Below are positions 18,923-27,882 of a stretch of 64,000 nucleotides of DNA, in pieces. The stretch's first letter is position 1, and each line of letters opens with the position of its first letter. Under the pieces are notes generated by a model. That model saw only the letters and a program-made list of their open reading frames with translations, had not been told where the DNA came from and made no database searches. Position numbers and translations under genes: made by a program. The DNA comes from Planctomycetota bacterium (GTDB lineage: Bacteria; Planctomycetota; UBA1135; UBA2386), in the NCBI GenBank assembly GCA_020638735.1, contig JACKHZ010000013.1:248001-312000 (forward strand). Reading direction: 5' to 3'.

Positions 18923-20320
18923 ATGCATTCCGCCGTCACGACCTCGGCCATGCTCATCGTGGGGATCTGCACCGGCTGCGCATCGCCCCCCACTGCGGCT
19001 GCGGATGCAGTGGCGCCGGCGCGCATCTCACCGCTGCCGCCCGGCTTCACGGTGCGCGACCACCTCGACTACTCCAACCTGCAGGACGCGCTGCGCAACG
19101 GCGGCTTCGACCACGCGAAGAACCTGCCGGAAGAGCCACCGGCTGACGTCGCGGCGCTCGTCGAGGCGCTGCAGCTCGTCGTCGACGGCGGCACGGATCG
19201 GGCGCTGGAGCACTTCGCAGCCCTCGAGCACGCCACCGAGGCTGGTTTGCGCGGGCTCGCCAAACAGGTCGTCGCCAGCCTGCTCTACGACCGCCGCGAC
19301 TACGCCGCCCTCGCGCGCCGCCTCGGCGAGTCGACCGACCCCGGCGCGAAGCTCGTGCGCCTGCTCGCGACCCTGCCGCCCCAGACCGTCGCTCCGGCCC
19401 CATCGATCGCGGACGAGTTGCGCAAGAGTTCGCGCGGACACCCGCAGGCGCGCGTGGCGGCGAACGGTCACGTGGGCTACTGGTTCCTCGACACCGGCGC
19501 GTCGCAGTGCGTCGTCTCGTCCTCACACGCGCGCTCGCTCGGCGTCGAACTGCTCGACGCCGAACCGATCGACATCCGCACGGCGACTGCGCTGGTGCGG
19601 CCGGCGCGCGTCGGCCGCCTGTCCGAGCTGCGTCTCGGCGAAGTCGTGGCACACGACGTCGCCGTGCTGGTGTTCGACGACGCCGACCTGACCTTCGAGG
19701 TCGACGACGGCACCCTGCGGATCGACGGCATCGTCGGCTGGCCGGTCCTGCGCGAGCTCCGCACCGAGATCGACTACGCCCGCGGCCGCTACCATGCGCA
19801 GCTCTCGCAACCACAGCCGTCGGGCCCGCGGAACTTCTCGTGGCTCGGCTACCCGATCGTGAAGCTGGCCGCCGACAACGGCCAGCCGCTGCTGTTCGGG
19901 CTCGACACCGGGTCCCGCAACACGTCGATCTCCGACAATGCGTTCCGCAAGATCGACTTCGCGTCCGTGCGGCCCTCCACCGCCGAGGTCGGCGGGGTCG
20001 GCGGCGCCGTGGCGACCGAGGTGCGCGTCGTGGACCGCCTGGGTCTGGCGCTCGCCGGCTGGCATGTCGAGTTGCGCGACGTCCGCACCGAGCACGCCTC
20101 GGGCAGCAGCGACGTGGTCTTCTTCGCCGCGGACGGCGTGCTCGGCAGCGACATCGCGCAGTCCTGCACGCTGGTCCTCGACTACCGGAACGGCACGCTC
20201 GAACTGCAGCCGGCGGGCGACCCCGGACCTTCGACCGTCTGCATCGACGCCGCCGGCGCCACCGCTCGCGACGGCAGCGCGACTCACCGAAGCAAGCGGC
20301 CGGGTCAGGCGTCGAGGTAG
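18923..20320 (+). CDS. tandem retropepsin-like aspartic protease, exported
   Basis: 465-residue exported protein with an N-terminal hydrophobic leader and a possible lipobox (TGCAS; atypical residue at -3). A helical region of ~120 residues is followed by two retropepsin-like domains in one chain: the first has WFLDTGASQCVVS, the second FGLDTGSRNTSIS, each with a later hydrophobic-Gly flap partner (IDGIVGWPVL; ADGVLGSDI). Family members normally dimerise around one DTG; carrying both copies in one polypeptide would allow an intramolecular pseudo-dimer. Substrates are unknown. Confidence 0.7.
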   Translation: MHSAVTTSAMLIVGICTGCASPPTAAADAVAPARISPLPPGFTVRDHLDYSNLQDALRNGGFDHAKNLPEEPPADVAALVEALQLVVDGGTDRALEHFAALEHATEAGLRGLAKQVVASLLYDRRDYAALARRLGESTDPGAKLVRLLATLPPQTVAPAPSIADELRKSSRGHPQARVAANGHVGYWFLDTGASQCVVSSSHARSLGVELLDAEPIDIRTATALVRPARVGRLSELRLGEVVAHDVAVLVFDDADLTFEVDDGTLRIDGIVGWPVLRELRTEIDYARGRYHAQLSQPQPSGPRNFSWLGYPIVKLAADNGQPLLFGLDTGSRNTSISDNAFRKIDFASVRPSTAEVGGVGGAVATEVRVVDRLGLALAGWHVELRDVRTEHASGSSDVVFFAADGVLGSDIAQSCTLVLDYRNGTLELQPAGDPGPSTVCIDAAGATARDGSATHRSKRPGQASR

Positions 20321-20460
20321 CGATCGCGGCCCTCGCACGCCGAACGCGGCGACGTGGGCGACGGCATCGACATCGGGCCGGCGCCGAACAGCACGACGCT
20401 GCTCGTCACGACGCATGGGGCGAGCTTCGCGCCCGGCGCGGTAGACTGCGACGCCACCGC

Positions 20461-22035
20461 ATGAGCGACCCCAGCCACCGCAGCGAGCCACGGCGGCCGG
20501 AACGGTCCTCGTCGCCGATCGACGAGTCCGGCGTGCGCCCCGGCGCGGCGGTGCTGCTGACGCTGGCGGCCGTCGCCGTCATGCTCGTCGTCGGCAGCGT
20601 GCGGCTCGGCGCGCAGGGCGCCTACTACGACGAACTGCACCAGGCGACGGCGAGCTTCGCGTGGTTCGGCGAGCGCGGGTTGTTCGCGCGCGGCTGGGTG
20701 TGCGGGCTGCCGACGTTCAACATGAGCTACAGCGGCGCCATCAAGAGCAACCTGTGGGGCGCGTGGATGTGGGCGAGCGGCAGCCCGTTCACGATCGAGG
20801 GCTGGCGCTGGTTCGGGCTCGGCAGCGGCGCGCTCGGCGTGCTGCTGTTCGGCGTCTGGGCGCGCGCGCGCTTGGCTTGGTGGCGCCTCGCGGTGCTGCT
20901 GTTCCTGATCGTCACCGACGCGACGGTGGTCGTCTGTTGCCGACACGACTGGGGCCCGGTCGCGTTCGCCTTCCTGCTGCGCATGACCGTGATCGCCGCG
21001 TGCCTGTTCCCGCCGCGCGGTCCGGGGTATCGCCGCGCATCGCTGATCGGCCTGCTGCTCGGCGTCGCCGTCTTCGAGAAGCTCAGCTCGCTCGTGCTGG
21101 TGGCGCCGGCGCTGGTCCTGTGGCACGCGGCAGCCGGGCCGCATCCGCGGCGCGCTTGGGCGCTGCTCGCCGTCGGCGCGGCGATCGGCGCCGCTCCGGT
21201 CGTGCTGTGGAACACGCAGTGGCTGCTCGGCGAGGGCAAGCTGGCGTCGTTGTTCCAGTCCGGCGCGCCGGCCGAACACAGCGTCGCGGCGCTCGGCGCG
21301 CTGGCGCGCGAGATGCTGGTCATGCCGCAGGGCGGCGCAGTCGGGGAGTTCGTGTTCGGCGTCGGTGCGGGTTCTTGGCGCGAAGCGTTCGAGGCGGCGC
21401 TGCTGCTGGTCGGCCTCGCGCTGGCCGTCATGTCACAGCGGCCGCTCGCACGGGTCGCGGCGCTCGCCTTCGGTCTGACGGTGCTGACGCTGTTCCTGCT
21501 GCCCAGTCGCACCGGTGTGCACCACTGGGTGCTGGCGACGCCGTGGCAGTACCTCGCCGTCGCGCTGGCGCTGACGCCCGGCGCTGGCGGTCGCGCGCTG
21601 CGCGTGGTCGTGGGCGCGTGGCTCGCTTTGCGCGTCGTCACCGTCGCGACGCTGCTCACGACGCTGATGGACGGCGCGGCGAACCCGCGCTGGACGCCCG
21701 AACTGCATCGACTCGCGGCGACCGTCGCGGCGCGCGCCCCGGACGACCTCTACCTCGCCGGCGACTGGGGCGTCGGCACGCAGATGGCTTGTGCGGCGCG
21801 AGGGAACACGCGGGCCTACGCCGAGTGCTACACGACCGCCGAGCTGCCGCCGCTCGGTGCCGTGAAGCGCGTGGTGCTCGTCGGCCTGCAGCCGCCGAGC
21901 ACCGTCAGCCCGGCATCGTTCGACGCGCTGCAGCGGCAACTCGACGCCCTGCCCGGCTGGCGCGCGGCGCCGCTGCCGCCCGACCTCGAGGGCCTGCGCG
22001 ACCTGCGGGTCGCGGCGTGGATGCGCCGGGACTGA
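20461..22035 (+). CDS. polytopic membrane protein, GT39-like
   Basis: 524 residues with about ten hydrophobic segments. The first periplasmic loop has GAYYDELHQATASFAWFG, where the YYDE acidic motif resembles the catalytic region of GT39/ArnT-like lipid-linked sugar transferases. The C-terminal ~90 residues are soluble (RAPDDLYLAGDWGVGTQ). The ATG at 20461 was chosen because the residues before the first helix look like a normal cytoplasmic tail and a TAGACT motif lies 15-20 bases upstream. It sits between the retropepsin-like gene and the thioredoxin-family gene, with no obvious operon. Confidence 0.65.
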   Translation: MSDPSHRSEPRRPERSSSPIDESGVRPGAAVLLTLAAVAVMLVVGSVRLGAQGAYYDELHQATASFAWFGERGLFARGWVCGLPTFNMSYSGAIKSNLWGAWMWASGSPFTIEGWRWFGLGSGALGVLLFGVWARARLAWWRLAVLLFLIVTDATVVVCCRHDWGPVAFAFLLRMTVIAACLFPPRGPGYRRASLIGLLLGVAVFEKLSSLVLVAPALVLWHAAAGPHPRRAWALLAVGAAIGAAPVVLWNTQWLLGEGKLASLFQSGAPAEHSVAALGALAREMLVMPQGGAVGEFVFGVGAGSWREAFEAALLLVGLALAVMSQRPLARVAALAFGLTVLTLFLLPSRTGVHHWVLATPWQYLAVALALTPGAGGRALRVVVGAWLALRVVTVATLLTTLMDGAANPRWTPELHRLAATVAARAPDDLYLAGDWGVGTQMACAARGNTRAYAECYTTAELPPLGAVKRVVLVGLQPPSTVSPASFDALQRQLDALPGWRAAPLPPDLEGLRDLRVAAWMRRD

Positions 22036-22254
22036 GCGACTGACGCCGGCGACGGGTGCGCGGTGGCGTCGGGGCGTGCGCGGATGCCCGCAGTGAAGAC
22101 GATGCCGTTGCGGGCCGTGAGGCCGAACGGATTGGCTCCGAGATCGACCGGGTCCGACGGCATCGACCGTCGGCACGCTGAACCGATTGTCGAAGAACCG
22201 TACCAGGAATCGCTGCGGTGACCGGCCCCCACGCGTCCGGTATCGTCTGCGCCC

Positions 22255-23235
22255 ATGAGATCACCGCTCCGTTGGCTTTCCCTCGCCGCCGTGCTCTGCA
22301 CCCCGGCAATCCTGAGCGCCCAGAACAAGGGGCAGCTGGCACCGGTCCTCGAGATCGAGAAGGCCTGGAACGGCGCGCCCGAGTCGTTCGACGATCTCGT
22401 GGGTCACGTCGTGATCCTCGACTTCGCACAGACCTGGTGAGGCCCGTGCAAGGCGGGCGTCCCGCACCACAACGAACTCTACGAGAAGTTCGCGGAGCGG
22501 GGCCTGCTGCTCATCGGCGTGTCCGATGAGAACGAGAAGCAGATCGAGGACACCTTCATCACCCAGCTGGGGGCGAAGTACCCCTTCATCAAGGCGAAGA
22601 ACTGCAACAGCATCTACGGGATCAAGGCCTTCCCGAGCTTCTACGGCATCGACCCGGACGGCAACGTCTTCTCGACGGCCGGCGATGGCATGCCGAGCGA
22701 GGCCCAGATCGAGGAGATGCTGAAGCGGGTCACGTTGACGCCGAAGATGCCCGAAGGCGCGCAGTACGATCCGGTGCGCGCACTCTGGAAGAAGAAGGAC
22801 TACCAGAAGCTCGGCGAGTACCTGGAGAAGATGCTGGCCCAGGAGAACCTGGACGCCGACATGCGACAGGTGTTCGAGGGGCAGAAGGCGACGCTCGACA
22901 AGCGGGCCGAGAGCCAGAAGAAGCGCGTCGAGACGCTCGGCAAGGGGCCGGACTACCTCGCCGCGAAGGACAGCCTCGAGAAGATCGCCAAGGACTGGAA
23001 GGGCTTCGACGTCGCCGATGTGGCCAAGTCGGAGCTGACCCGGTTCGCAGCGGACTCCCAGATCAAGAAGGAGATCGCCGCCCTCAAGGCGTTCGACAAG
23101 CTCTGCGGCAAGTTCGACCAGAACAACGCGAACCAGCTGCGCAAGCTGCGCCTGGAGCTGCCCAAGTTCATCAAGAAGAACGAGGGGCTCTACGCCGCGC
23201 AGAAGGCGCAGGCGTTGCTCGGCGAAGGCGGCTGA
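22255..23235 (+). CDS. exported thioredoxin-family protein, candidate selenoprotein (UGA = Sec62)
   Basis: TlpA/thioredoxin-like redox protein. Read conventionally the frame stops after 61 codons at TGA 22438-22440. Read through, it continues in frame to 23235 (326 residues). The TGA falls exactly at the first Cys of the active site: the context is DFAQTW-[UGA]-GPCKAG, i.e. W-U-G-P-C in place of WCGPC. Downstream the thioredoxin fold is intact (LLLIGVSDENEKQ; cis-Pro loop KAFPSFYGIDPDG), followed by a Lys-rich helical domain. The N-terminus is a signal peptide (cleavage near ILSAQ). Selenocysteine explains this better than a chance nonsense change, because every diagnostic residue after the stop is retained. 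selA/selB/selC are not in the window. A TATCGT -10-like motif precedes the start. Confidence 0.8.
22441..22468 (+). promoter_or_regulatory. candidate bSECIS hairpin after UGA 22438
   Basis: Two alternative stems fit directly downstream of the UGA: GUGC plus GG pairing with CC plus GCAC (AA bulge, loop CGGGCGUC), or GCGGG/CCCGC with loop CGU. Either puts G/U loop bases about 14-21 bases after the UGA, within the range expected of bacterial SECIS elements. Fold not computed. Confidence 0.45.
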
Positions 23236-23249
23236 TCCGCTAGGCGCGA

Positions 23250-23275
23250 GCGGCGGGCGCTGTCACGCCCGCCGC
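23250..23275. terminator. perfect 10-bp hairpin between convergent genes
   Basis: GCGGCGGGCG, loop CTGTCA, CGCCCGCCGC, in the 52-base gap between the thioredoxin-family and universal-stress genes. Likely bidirectional terminator. Confidence 0.6.
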
Positions 23276-23287
23276 GGCGGACGCGCC

Positions 23288-24319
23288 TCAATCGCGGGCC
23301 GGGCAGTAGACCAGCATCGGCACCGAGGCACGGCGGATCAGCTTGTCGGCGACGCTGCCGAGCAACAATCGCTTGAAGCCACCGTAGCCGTGGGTCGCGA
23401 GCGTGATCAGGTTGCACTGCAGCGACTCCGCTTCCTGCAGGATCGCATCGACCGGATTGGACGAGCGGACCACCCGCATCTGCACCGTCAGTCCCTGCGC
23501 GCGCGGCGCCGCGGCGACGATCTGCAGGTACTGCTCCGCCGCCTGCAGATCGCCATCGGAACTCTTCGGCGCCAACACCCGCAGCAGCGTGCAGCGGGCC
23601 CCCATCAGCGCCGCCAGCGCGATCGAGGTGTCGAGGATCTGCGCACTCAGCTCCGAGCCGTCCAGGGGAATCAGGAAGTGATCCAGCCGCGGCTGCAGGT
23701 CGTGGGGGCGCTCGTCGCTGCCCGGCGAGACCAGCAGGATCGGCAGGTGCGCCCGCCGCACCAGTTCGTCCGCGACGCTACCGAGTTCGAGACGGCTCAT
23801 CCGCCCCAGCGCGCGCGTCGTCATCACGATCAGCTCCGACTGCCGCGCCTGCGCATGCTCGAGGATGCGATCGGCGATGCTCTCGGCGCTGGCCACCGAA
23901 CCGGTCAGCAGCGTCGCGGTCGCCGGGACCTGCGAATCGGCGGTGACGCTCGCCGCGACCGCGCCGAGATACGCGTGCTCCTCGCCTGCGACCTCGGCCT
24001 CCTTGGCCTGGTCGACCTTCAACGCCCACGCGTTCGCCGCATGCGAATCGCGCGAGAAGTAGGCCCGGTGCACCGCCGAGAACTCCAGTGCGGCCTTGCT
24101 GCGTCGCGCGATCGCGACCGCGAACGGGATCGCCAGCTCGGCGACGGGTGAGCGATCCAGCGGGAGCAGCAACGATGCGAATCTGGTGGCCACGCGGCCC
24201 GCGATCTTCCCCCCGAAAGCGGTGGGCTCACAACGCGCCGAGGGCGCAGCCGGAGCGGGGAAGACTGCGTAGATCGCCCGAATGTGTCGTCGCGCCGCCC
24301 GTCCGTCCTGCGTGCGCAT
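23288..24319 (-). CDS. tandem universal stress protein (two UspA domains)
   Basis: Two UspA-type domains in one chain, as in family members that form an internal dimer. Domain 1 begins at FASLLLPLDRSPVAE and ends with RLELGSVADELVRRAHLPILLVSP; domain 2 begins FLIPLDGSELS and ends with THGYGGFKRLLLGSVADKL. The second domain nearly matches the ATP-binding G-2x-G-9x-G(S/T) pattern (first Gly replaced by Ala); in the first domain the central Gly is also replaced by Ala, so nucleotide binding may be limited to domain 2. The first ~42 residues look unlike the family, so the real start may be the GTG at 24193. Confidence 0.85.
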   Translation of the reverse strand: MRTQDGRAARRHIRAIYAVFPAPAAPSARCEPTAFGGKIAGRVATRFASLLLPLDRSPVAELAIPFAVAIARRSKAALEFSAVHRAYFSRDSHAANAWALKVDQAKEAEVAGEEHAYLGAVAASVTADSQVPATATLLTGSVASAESIADRILEHAQARQSELIVMTTRALGRMSRLELGSVADELVRRAHLPILLVSPGSDERPHDLQPRLDHFLIPLDGSELSAQILDTSIALAALMGARCTLLRVLAPKSSDGDLQAAEQYLQIVAAAPRAQGLTVQMRVVRSSNPVDAILQEAESLQCNLITLATHGYGGFKRLLLGSVADKLIRRASVPMLVYCPARD

Positions 24320-24428
24320 GCTGCCGACCCGCGCGACCGATCGACCGGCGTGAGCGTTCGCGGCGGGCCCGCACTAGAATCTGCTGCGGGCTGATCGCGG
24401 CACGTACATCGAGGTCAGAGATCACCGA

Positions 24429-24656
24429 ATGAGGCTCCAGAGAATGGGTACGATCGCTTTCACGGCCCTCGGTCTGATTCTGGTCTACGCCGATGTGCGT
24501 GCGATTCAGACGGTCCACTGGGCAGTCAAGATGGGCGATGTGACCGAGGTGTCACCGCCGCTGTGGACGATCTGGGTGCGGCTGGTTGCCATCTCCGTCG
24601 CGATCCTCGGGGTCGTGGCGAGCGAGATCGCGGCGTTCTCGACCTCGAGAAGTTGA
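24429..24656 (+). CDS. small two-helix membrane protein
   Basis: 75 residues, MRLQRMGTIAFTALGLILVYADV then a polar loop and a second hydrophobic segment (VRLVAISVAILGVVASEIAA). No family recognised. A TAGAAT -10-like motif lies about 50 bases upstream (24375-24380) and the codon pattern is plausible, so it may be real. Confidence 0.45.
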   Translation: MRLQRMGTIAFTALGLILVYADVRAIQTVHWAVKMGDVTEVSPPLWTIWVRLVAISVAILGVVASEIAAFSTSRS

Positions 24657-24758
24657 AGCCGACCGAGGTGCACGCAGGACTGGCAAAGCAGACGAGGACC
24701 CTCTCCTGATCGCCGACGAGCTCGAACGGATCGCAGCAGCGTCACGCGCCTGCAACTC

Positions 24759-25049
24759 ATGGGGCTGCGTGGCACCGCAGTCCATGGGCCACGGTCATGC
24801 TTCGGCAGCGTGACGCAAGAAGGCTCCCCTGCACGAGCACTCGCCCGGGTCTCCCTGGCAGCGACCTGCATCGGCTGGGGAATCGTTCCGCTGGTCGGAC
24901 CGTTGGGTTTGCTGCTCGTGGTGTGGGCCTTCTTCGTGGCTGCGACGATCGTCATTACGTGCCGTCGCGACAATCGGCCCGTGGCGCGAGCAGCCTATGC
25001 AACGCTCCTGCTCAGCGTGCTGCCTGCGGGCCTGCTTCACGGTGCGTGA
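24759..25049 (+). CDS. possible small membrane protein
   Basis: Up to 96 residues, with hydrophobic segments around LAATCIGWGIVPLVGPLGLLL and a C-terminal one (ATLLLSVLPAGLL). The N-terminal ~20 residues look non-native; a GTG at about 24810 is an alternative start. No homologous family recognised and no ribosome-binding site stands out. Confidence 0.35.
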   Translation: MGLRGTAVHGPRSCFGSVTQEGSPARALARVSLAATCIGWGIVPLVGPLGLLLVVWAFFVAATIVITCRRDNRPVARAAYATLLLSVLPAGLLHGA

Positions 25050-25141
25050 CCGAGCCCGACCTTCTTGCCGGAAGGACACGCTGTCGTGACGACCTGCTCC
25101 GCCGCGAAGCTGCCGCTCGCGCGGCTCCAGCCCCGGCCGAA

Positions 25142-26095
25142 CTACTTCACCACCTGGCTGTTGGCGAGGGCGTCGCCGAAGCGATCGAAGTCCTGGAAGG
25201 TCCAGACGATCTTCTTGTCGCGGTTGACCTGGAGGATCTGCGGGTTGTGCGGCCCGGCGTGGCAGTTGCCCAGCACGATGTCGCCGTTGGCCATGACCTG
25301 CAGCGTGGTGATCCAGGCCAGCTCGATGTCCGGCAGGTCGTCGGCGGTGAGCATCCAGACGATCTTCTTCTCCGGCGTCACCTCGAGCACGCGGTGGCCA
25401 TTGCCGGTGGCGATCAGCGTGTTGCCGTTGTCCAGCCGCAAGGCGCAGAACAGCTGGTTGCCGAAGGCCTCGGGCCCGTGCCCGCCCGCGGGCTTCCGGC
25501 CGAACAGCGGGACCTCGTATTCCCAGACGACCTTGCCGTCGGCGTCGTACTCCCGGCAGACGCCGTCGCCCTCGTGCGCGACCAGGTAGTGGCCGCTGCC
25601 GTGCTCGCCGTCGAGCTTGCGCACCAGGCGCGTGTCGCGATGCGCGTCGCGGTGGGCGACCTTCAGCGGAACGGTCTTGACGATCTTGCCGGCCTTGTCG
25701 ACCTCGATGATCCGGGTGTTGCCCGACTCGGCGATCATCGTGTTGCCGTCGGCGAGACGCTGGAAGGAGTGGACCTCGATGCGGTCGACCCCCTCGACGG
25801 GCTTGCTCTCGTACTGCCAGACGATCTGGTCGGTCTTGGGGTCGACCTCGACGATGTGCGTCCAGTCCAACTGGAACAGCACGTTGCCGTTGGTCAGCAT
25901 CTGCAGGTCGTGCAGCGGGCCGATCTCGTGCCGCCAGAGCGTCTTGCCGTCCTTGTCGATCAGCGCGATGGTCTTCTTGCTGGAGTCGGCGGCGAGCAGC
26001 TTGCGGCCCGGGCCGGGCGGCGCGTCCTGGGCGAGCCCGTCGCGAGGCGTCAGCATGGCGAGCAGGAGCGAAGCGGTGAGCAGCAGTCGCGGCAT
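25142..26095 (-). CDS. exported PQQ-like beta-propeller protein
   Basis: 317 residues with signal peptide (MPRLLLTASLLLAMLTP). Repeated blade motifs of the PQQ-propeller/YncE type are visible: IDKDGKTLWRHEI, QLDWTHIVEVDPKTDQIVWQY, EVDKAGKIVKTV, EYDADGKVVWEYE, EVTPEKKIVWML and QVNRDKKIVWTF, that is about six or seven blades with the K-x-VW signature. No enzyme motif. Similar planctomycete proteins are usually called hypothetical PQQ-binding-like proteins. The neighbour at 26274-27518 is on the same strand and also exported. Confidence 0.75.
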   Translation of the reverse strand: MPRLLLTASLLLAMLTPRDGLAQDAPPGPGRKLLAADSSKKTIALIDKDGKTLWRHEIGPLHDLQMLTNGNVLFQLDWTHIVEVDPKTDQIVWQYESKPVEGVDRIEVHSFQRLADGNTMIAESGNTRIIEVDKAGKIVKTVPLKVAHRDAHRDTRLVRKLDGEHGSGHYLVAHEGDGVCREYDADGKVVWEYEVPLFGRKPAGGHGPEAFGNQLFCALRLDNGNTLIATGNGHRVLEVTPEKKIVWMLTADDLPDIELAWITTLQVMANGDIVLGNCHAGPHNPQILQVNRDKKIVWTFQDFDRFGDALANSQVVK

Positions 26096-26273
26096 GGCGG
26101 TCCTCGGGAGCCTCTGGGCGCCGCAGCATCGCACACGACGCAGGCCGACACCATTTCTGCGGCGTCGCGAACCCTGCGCTGCCGACTACCGCGGCCGGCT
26201 CGGGCCCGCCGCCATCAGCCGCTCCCGCGCGCCGGCAACCACCGCCACGTCGACTCCGCCTCGACGTGATGGC

Positions 26274-27518
26274 TCAACGCAGCCGTCCGCCGGCGACCGG
26301 GCTCAGCTGCAGCGGGAGGTCGAAGCCCGACGCACCCTGGAACCAGAAGCTCGCGTCGACGAGCGAAGGCGCGGACGGGATCGACCAGGCCGCGGACGCG
26401 GCGCCGGTCGCGTCGGCGAGCACCAGACCCGCGACGAAGGATCCGCTCGTGTCGAGCAGCAGCGGCTGGGCGAACAGCGTCGGTAGCGACAGACGGGCGA
26501 GGGCCGGCGCGGCGAACACGACGACGAAGCCGTTCGGTTCGCTGCGGTAGTCGAGGCCAAAGGTCGTGCCGAGCTGCAGCGGCTGGGGCTGCGTGACCCC
26601 GAGCAGCTGTGCCGACGGTGTCGAAGGGCACGTCGAGGCCTGCGTCAGCGTGCAGCCGTCCAGTTCGACCGCCTGGCCGTTCGCCTCGACGGCGCACGCT
26701 CCCGGGCCCGCGACCAAGGTGGAGCCTTCGAGCCACGCGCGCGCTCCCGTGACGATCGAAGGCTGCAACACGAGTGCGGGGCCGCCCAGGCCGGTCGGGC
26801 TCCCTTGCTGACCGGTCAGCGTCAGTCCGCTGCCGTGCAGCTCGCTGCCGACGAGCAGGATGCCCGGGTTGCCCGGCGTGAAGCCGAACAGGAACTGGCT
26901 GCCGGTGAACGACGAGTCGACGGCGTGCACGATCGAACGGGTCGCGGTCAGGCCCGTCATGATCAAGGCGCTCGTTCCCGTCGTCGTCGCCGAGCAGTGC
27001 CGCAACACCAGCGTCGCATCCAGGGCGCTCAGCGCCGAGGATCCCGTCGTCGAGAAGGTGCAGTCCTCGGCGACGACGGTGCCGCCGCGGATGTCGACGC
27101 GATGGAACGCGGTGAGCCCCTGCAACGGGAGCGCGAACTGGTTGCCGACGAAGTCGAGGCCGTCGAAGTGTGCGGTCTGTCCGGGCGGCACGACGAGGGT
27201 CGTCGGCCCCAGGCCCAGGAGACACGTCAGGCTGCCGGTGCAGCCGGGCGGGACGAACGCGGGGTCGAACGCGATCTGCACGGTACCCGCCTGCTGCGCG
27301 CGGATCGTCACGCCGATCGTCAGTTCGAAGTGCGCATAGGCTCCGGGTTCGACGACGATGACGTCGCCGGGCGCCGCCAGTGCGATCGCGTCGCGGATCT
27401 GCGGGAGGCCTGAGGGGCCGACGAGGAACGTCGTCTGGGCGCTGGCTGGCGCCGCGGCGCCGAGCAGCGCGAGCAGGCCCGAGGCGAGCAGGTCGGTGAG
27501 ACGATGCATGGACTTCAT
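26274..27518 (-). CDS. exported beta-helix protein
   Basis: 414 residues with signal peptide (ALLGAAAPASAQ) and an opening of the pectate-lyase-like helix type: GLPQIRDAIALAAPGDVIVVEPGAY. Coils of ~20 residues follow (GLDFVGNQF, AEDCTFSTTGSSAL, LRHCSATTTGTSAL). The last ~100 residues are the recurrent beta-rich C-terminal domain (FVVVFAAPALARL...SFWFQGASGFDL). This is the same architecture as 17535-18767, so the two are probable paralogues. The upstream-most ATG was used; an internal ATG nine bases downstream is equally possible. Confidence 0.7.
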   Translation of the reverse strand: MKSMHRLTDLLASGLLALLGAAAPASAQTTFLVGPSGLPQIRDAIALAAPGDVIVVEPGAYAHFELTIGVTIRAQQAGTVQIAFDPAFVPPGCTGSLTCLLGLGPTTLVVPPGQTAHFDGLDFVGNQFALPLQGLTAFHRVDIRGGTVVAEDCTFSTTGSSALSALDATLVLRHCSATTTGTSALIMTGLTATRSIVHAVDSSFTGSQFLFGFTPGNPGILLVGSELHGSGLTLTGQQGSPTGLGGPALVLQPSIVTGARAWLEGSTLVAGPGACAVEANGQAVELDGCTLTQASTCPSTPSAQLLGVTQPQPLQLGTTFGLDYRSEPNGFVVVFAAPALARLSLPTLFAQPLLLDTSGSFVAGLVLADATGAASAAWSIPSAPSLVDASFWFQGASGFDLPLQLSPVAGGRLR

Positions 27519-27695
27519 GGTAGTCGCGCGCCGCGAACCGTGTGCCAAGACGCGATCGGCCGGAACGGTCCGGTTCCGCGGGCGGAAGTCGTCGCGCAGC
27601 CGATCGCCACCGTCGGCCACGCGACGCCGGTGTCCGGAACCCGGTGCTGGTCGCGATCGTCGCCGGGCCGAGGAAGCCGACGCGTCAGCGCGACT

Positions 27696-27845
27696 TCAGA
27701 CATGGCCCACGGAGAGCGCGAGCGCGTTGCTGGTGCTGACCCGTGGCGACGGCGCAGCCTCGAACGGAACGACCTGGGCGTCGAATGTGGCGCCGATGAG
27801 GGACGCGTCGACCCCGTCGAGCATGCGCTGCTCGTCCGTCTTCAT
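27696..27845 (-). pseudogene. C-terminal remnant of a secreted-protein gene
   Basis: In this otherwise empty 364-base gap, the minus strand reads ASLIGATFDAQVVPFE...STSNALALSVGHV and then a stop. That matches the last strands of the recurrent C-terminal domain (LVG-x-x-x-x-AQ ... SNALxV), with no body in front of it. It is best read as the tail of a deleted gene. Confidence 0.4.
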
Positions 27846-27882
27846 CGCCGCTGCGTGACGCGCCATTCGCGTTGGGCCGTGC

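Noticed and set aside
22519..23235. Separate gene starting at the ATG after the TGA
   Set aside because: It would be a thioredoxin fold lacking its active-site helix and signal peptide; the single read-through gene explains both halves.
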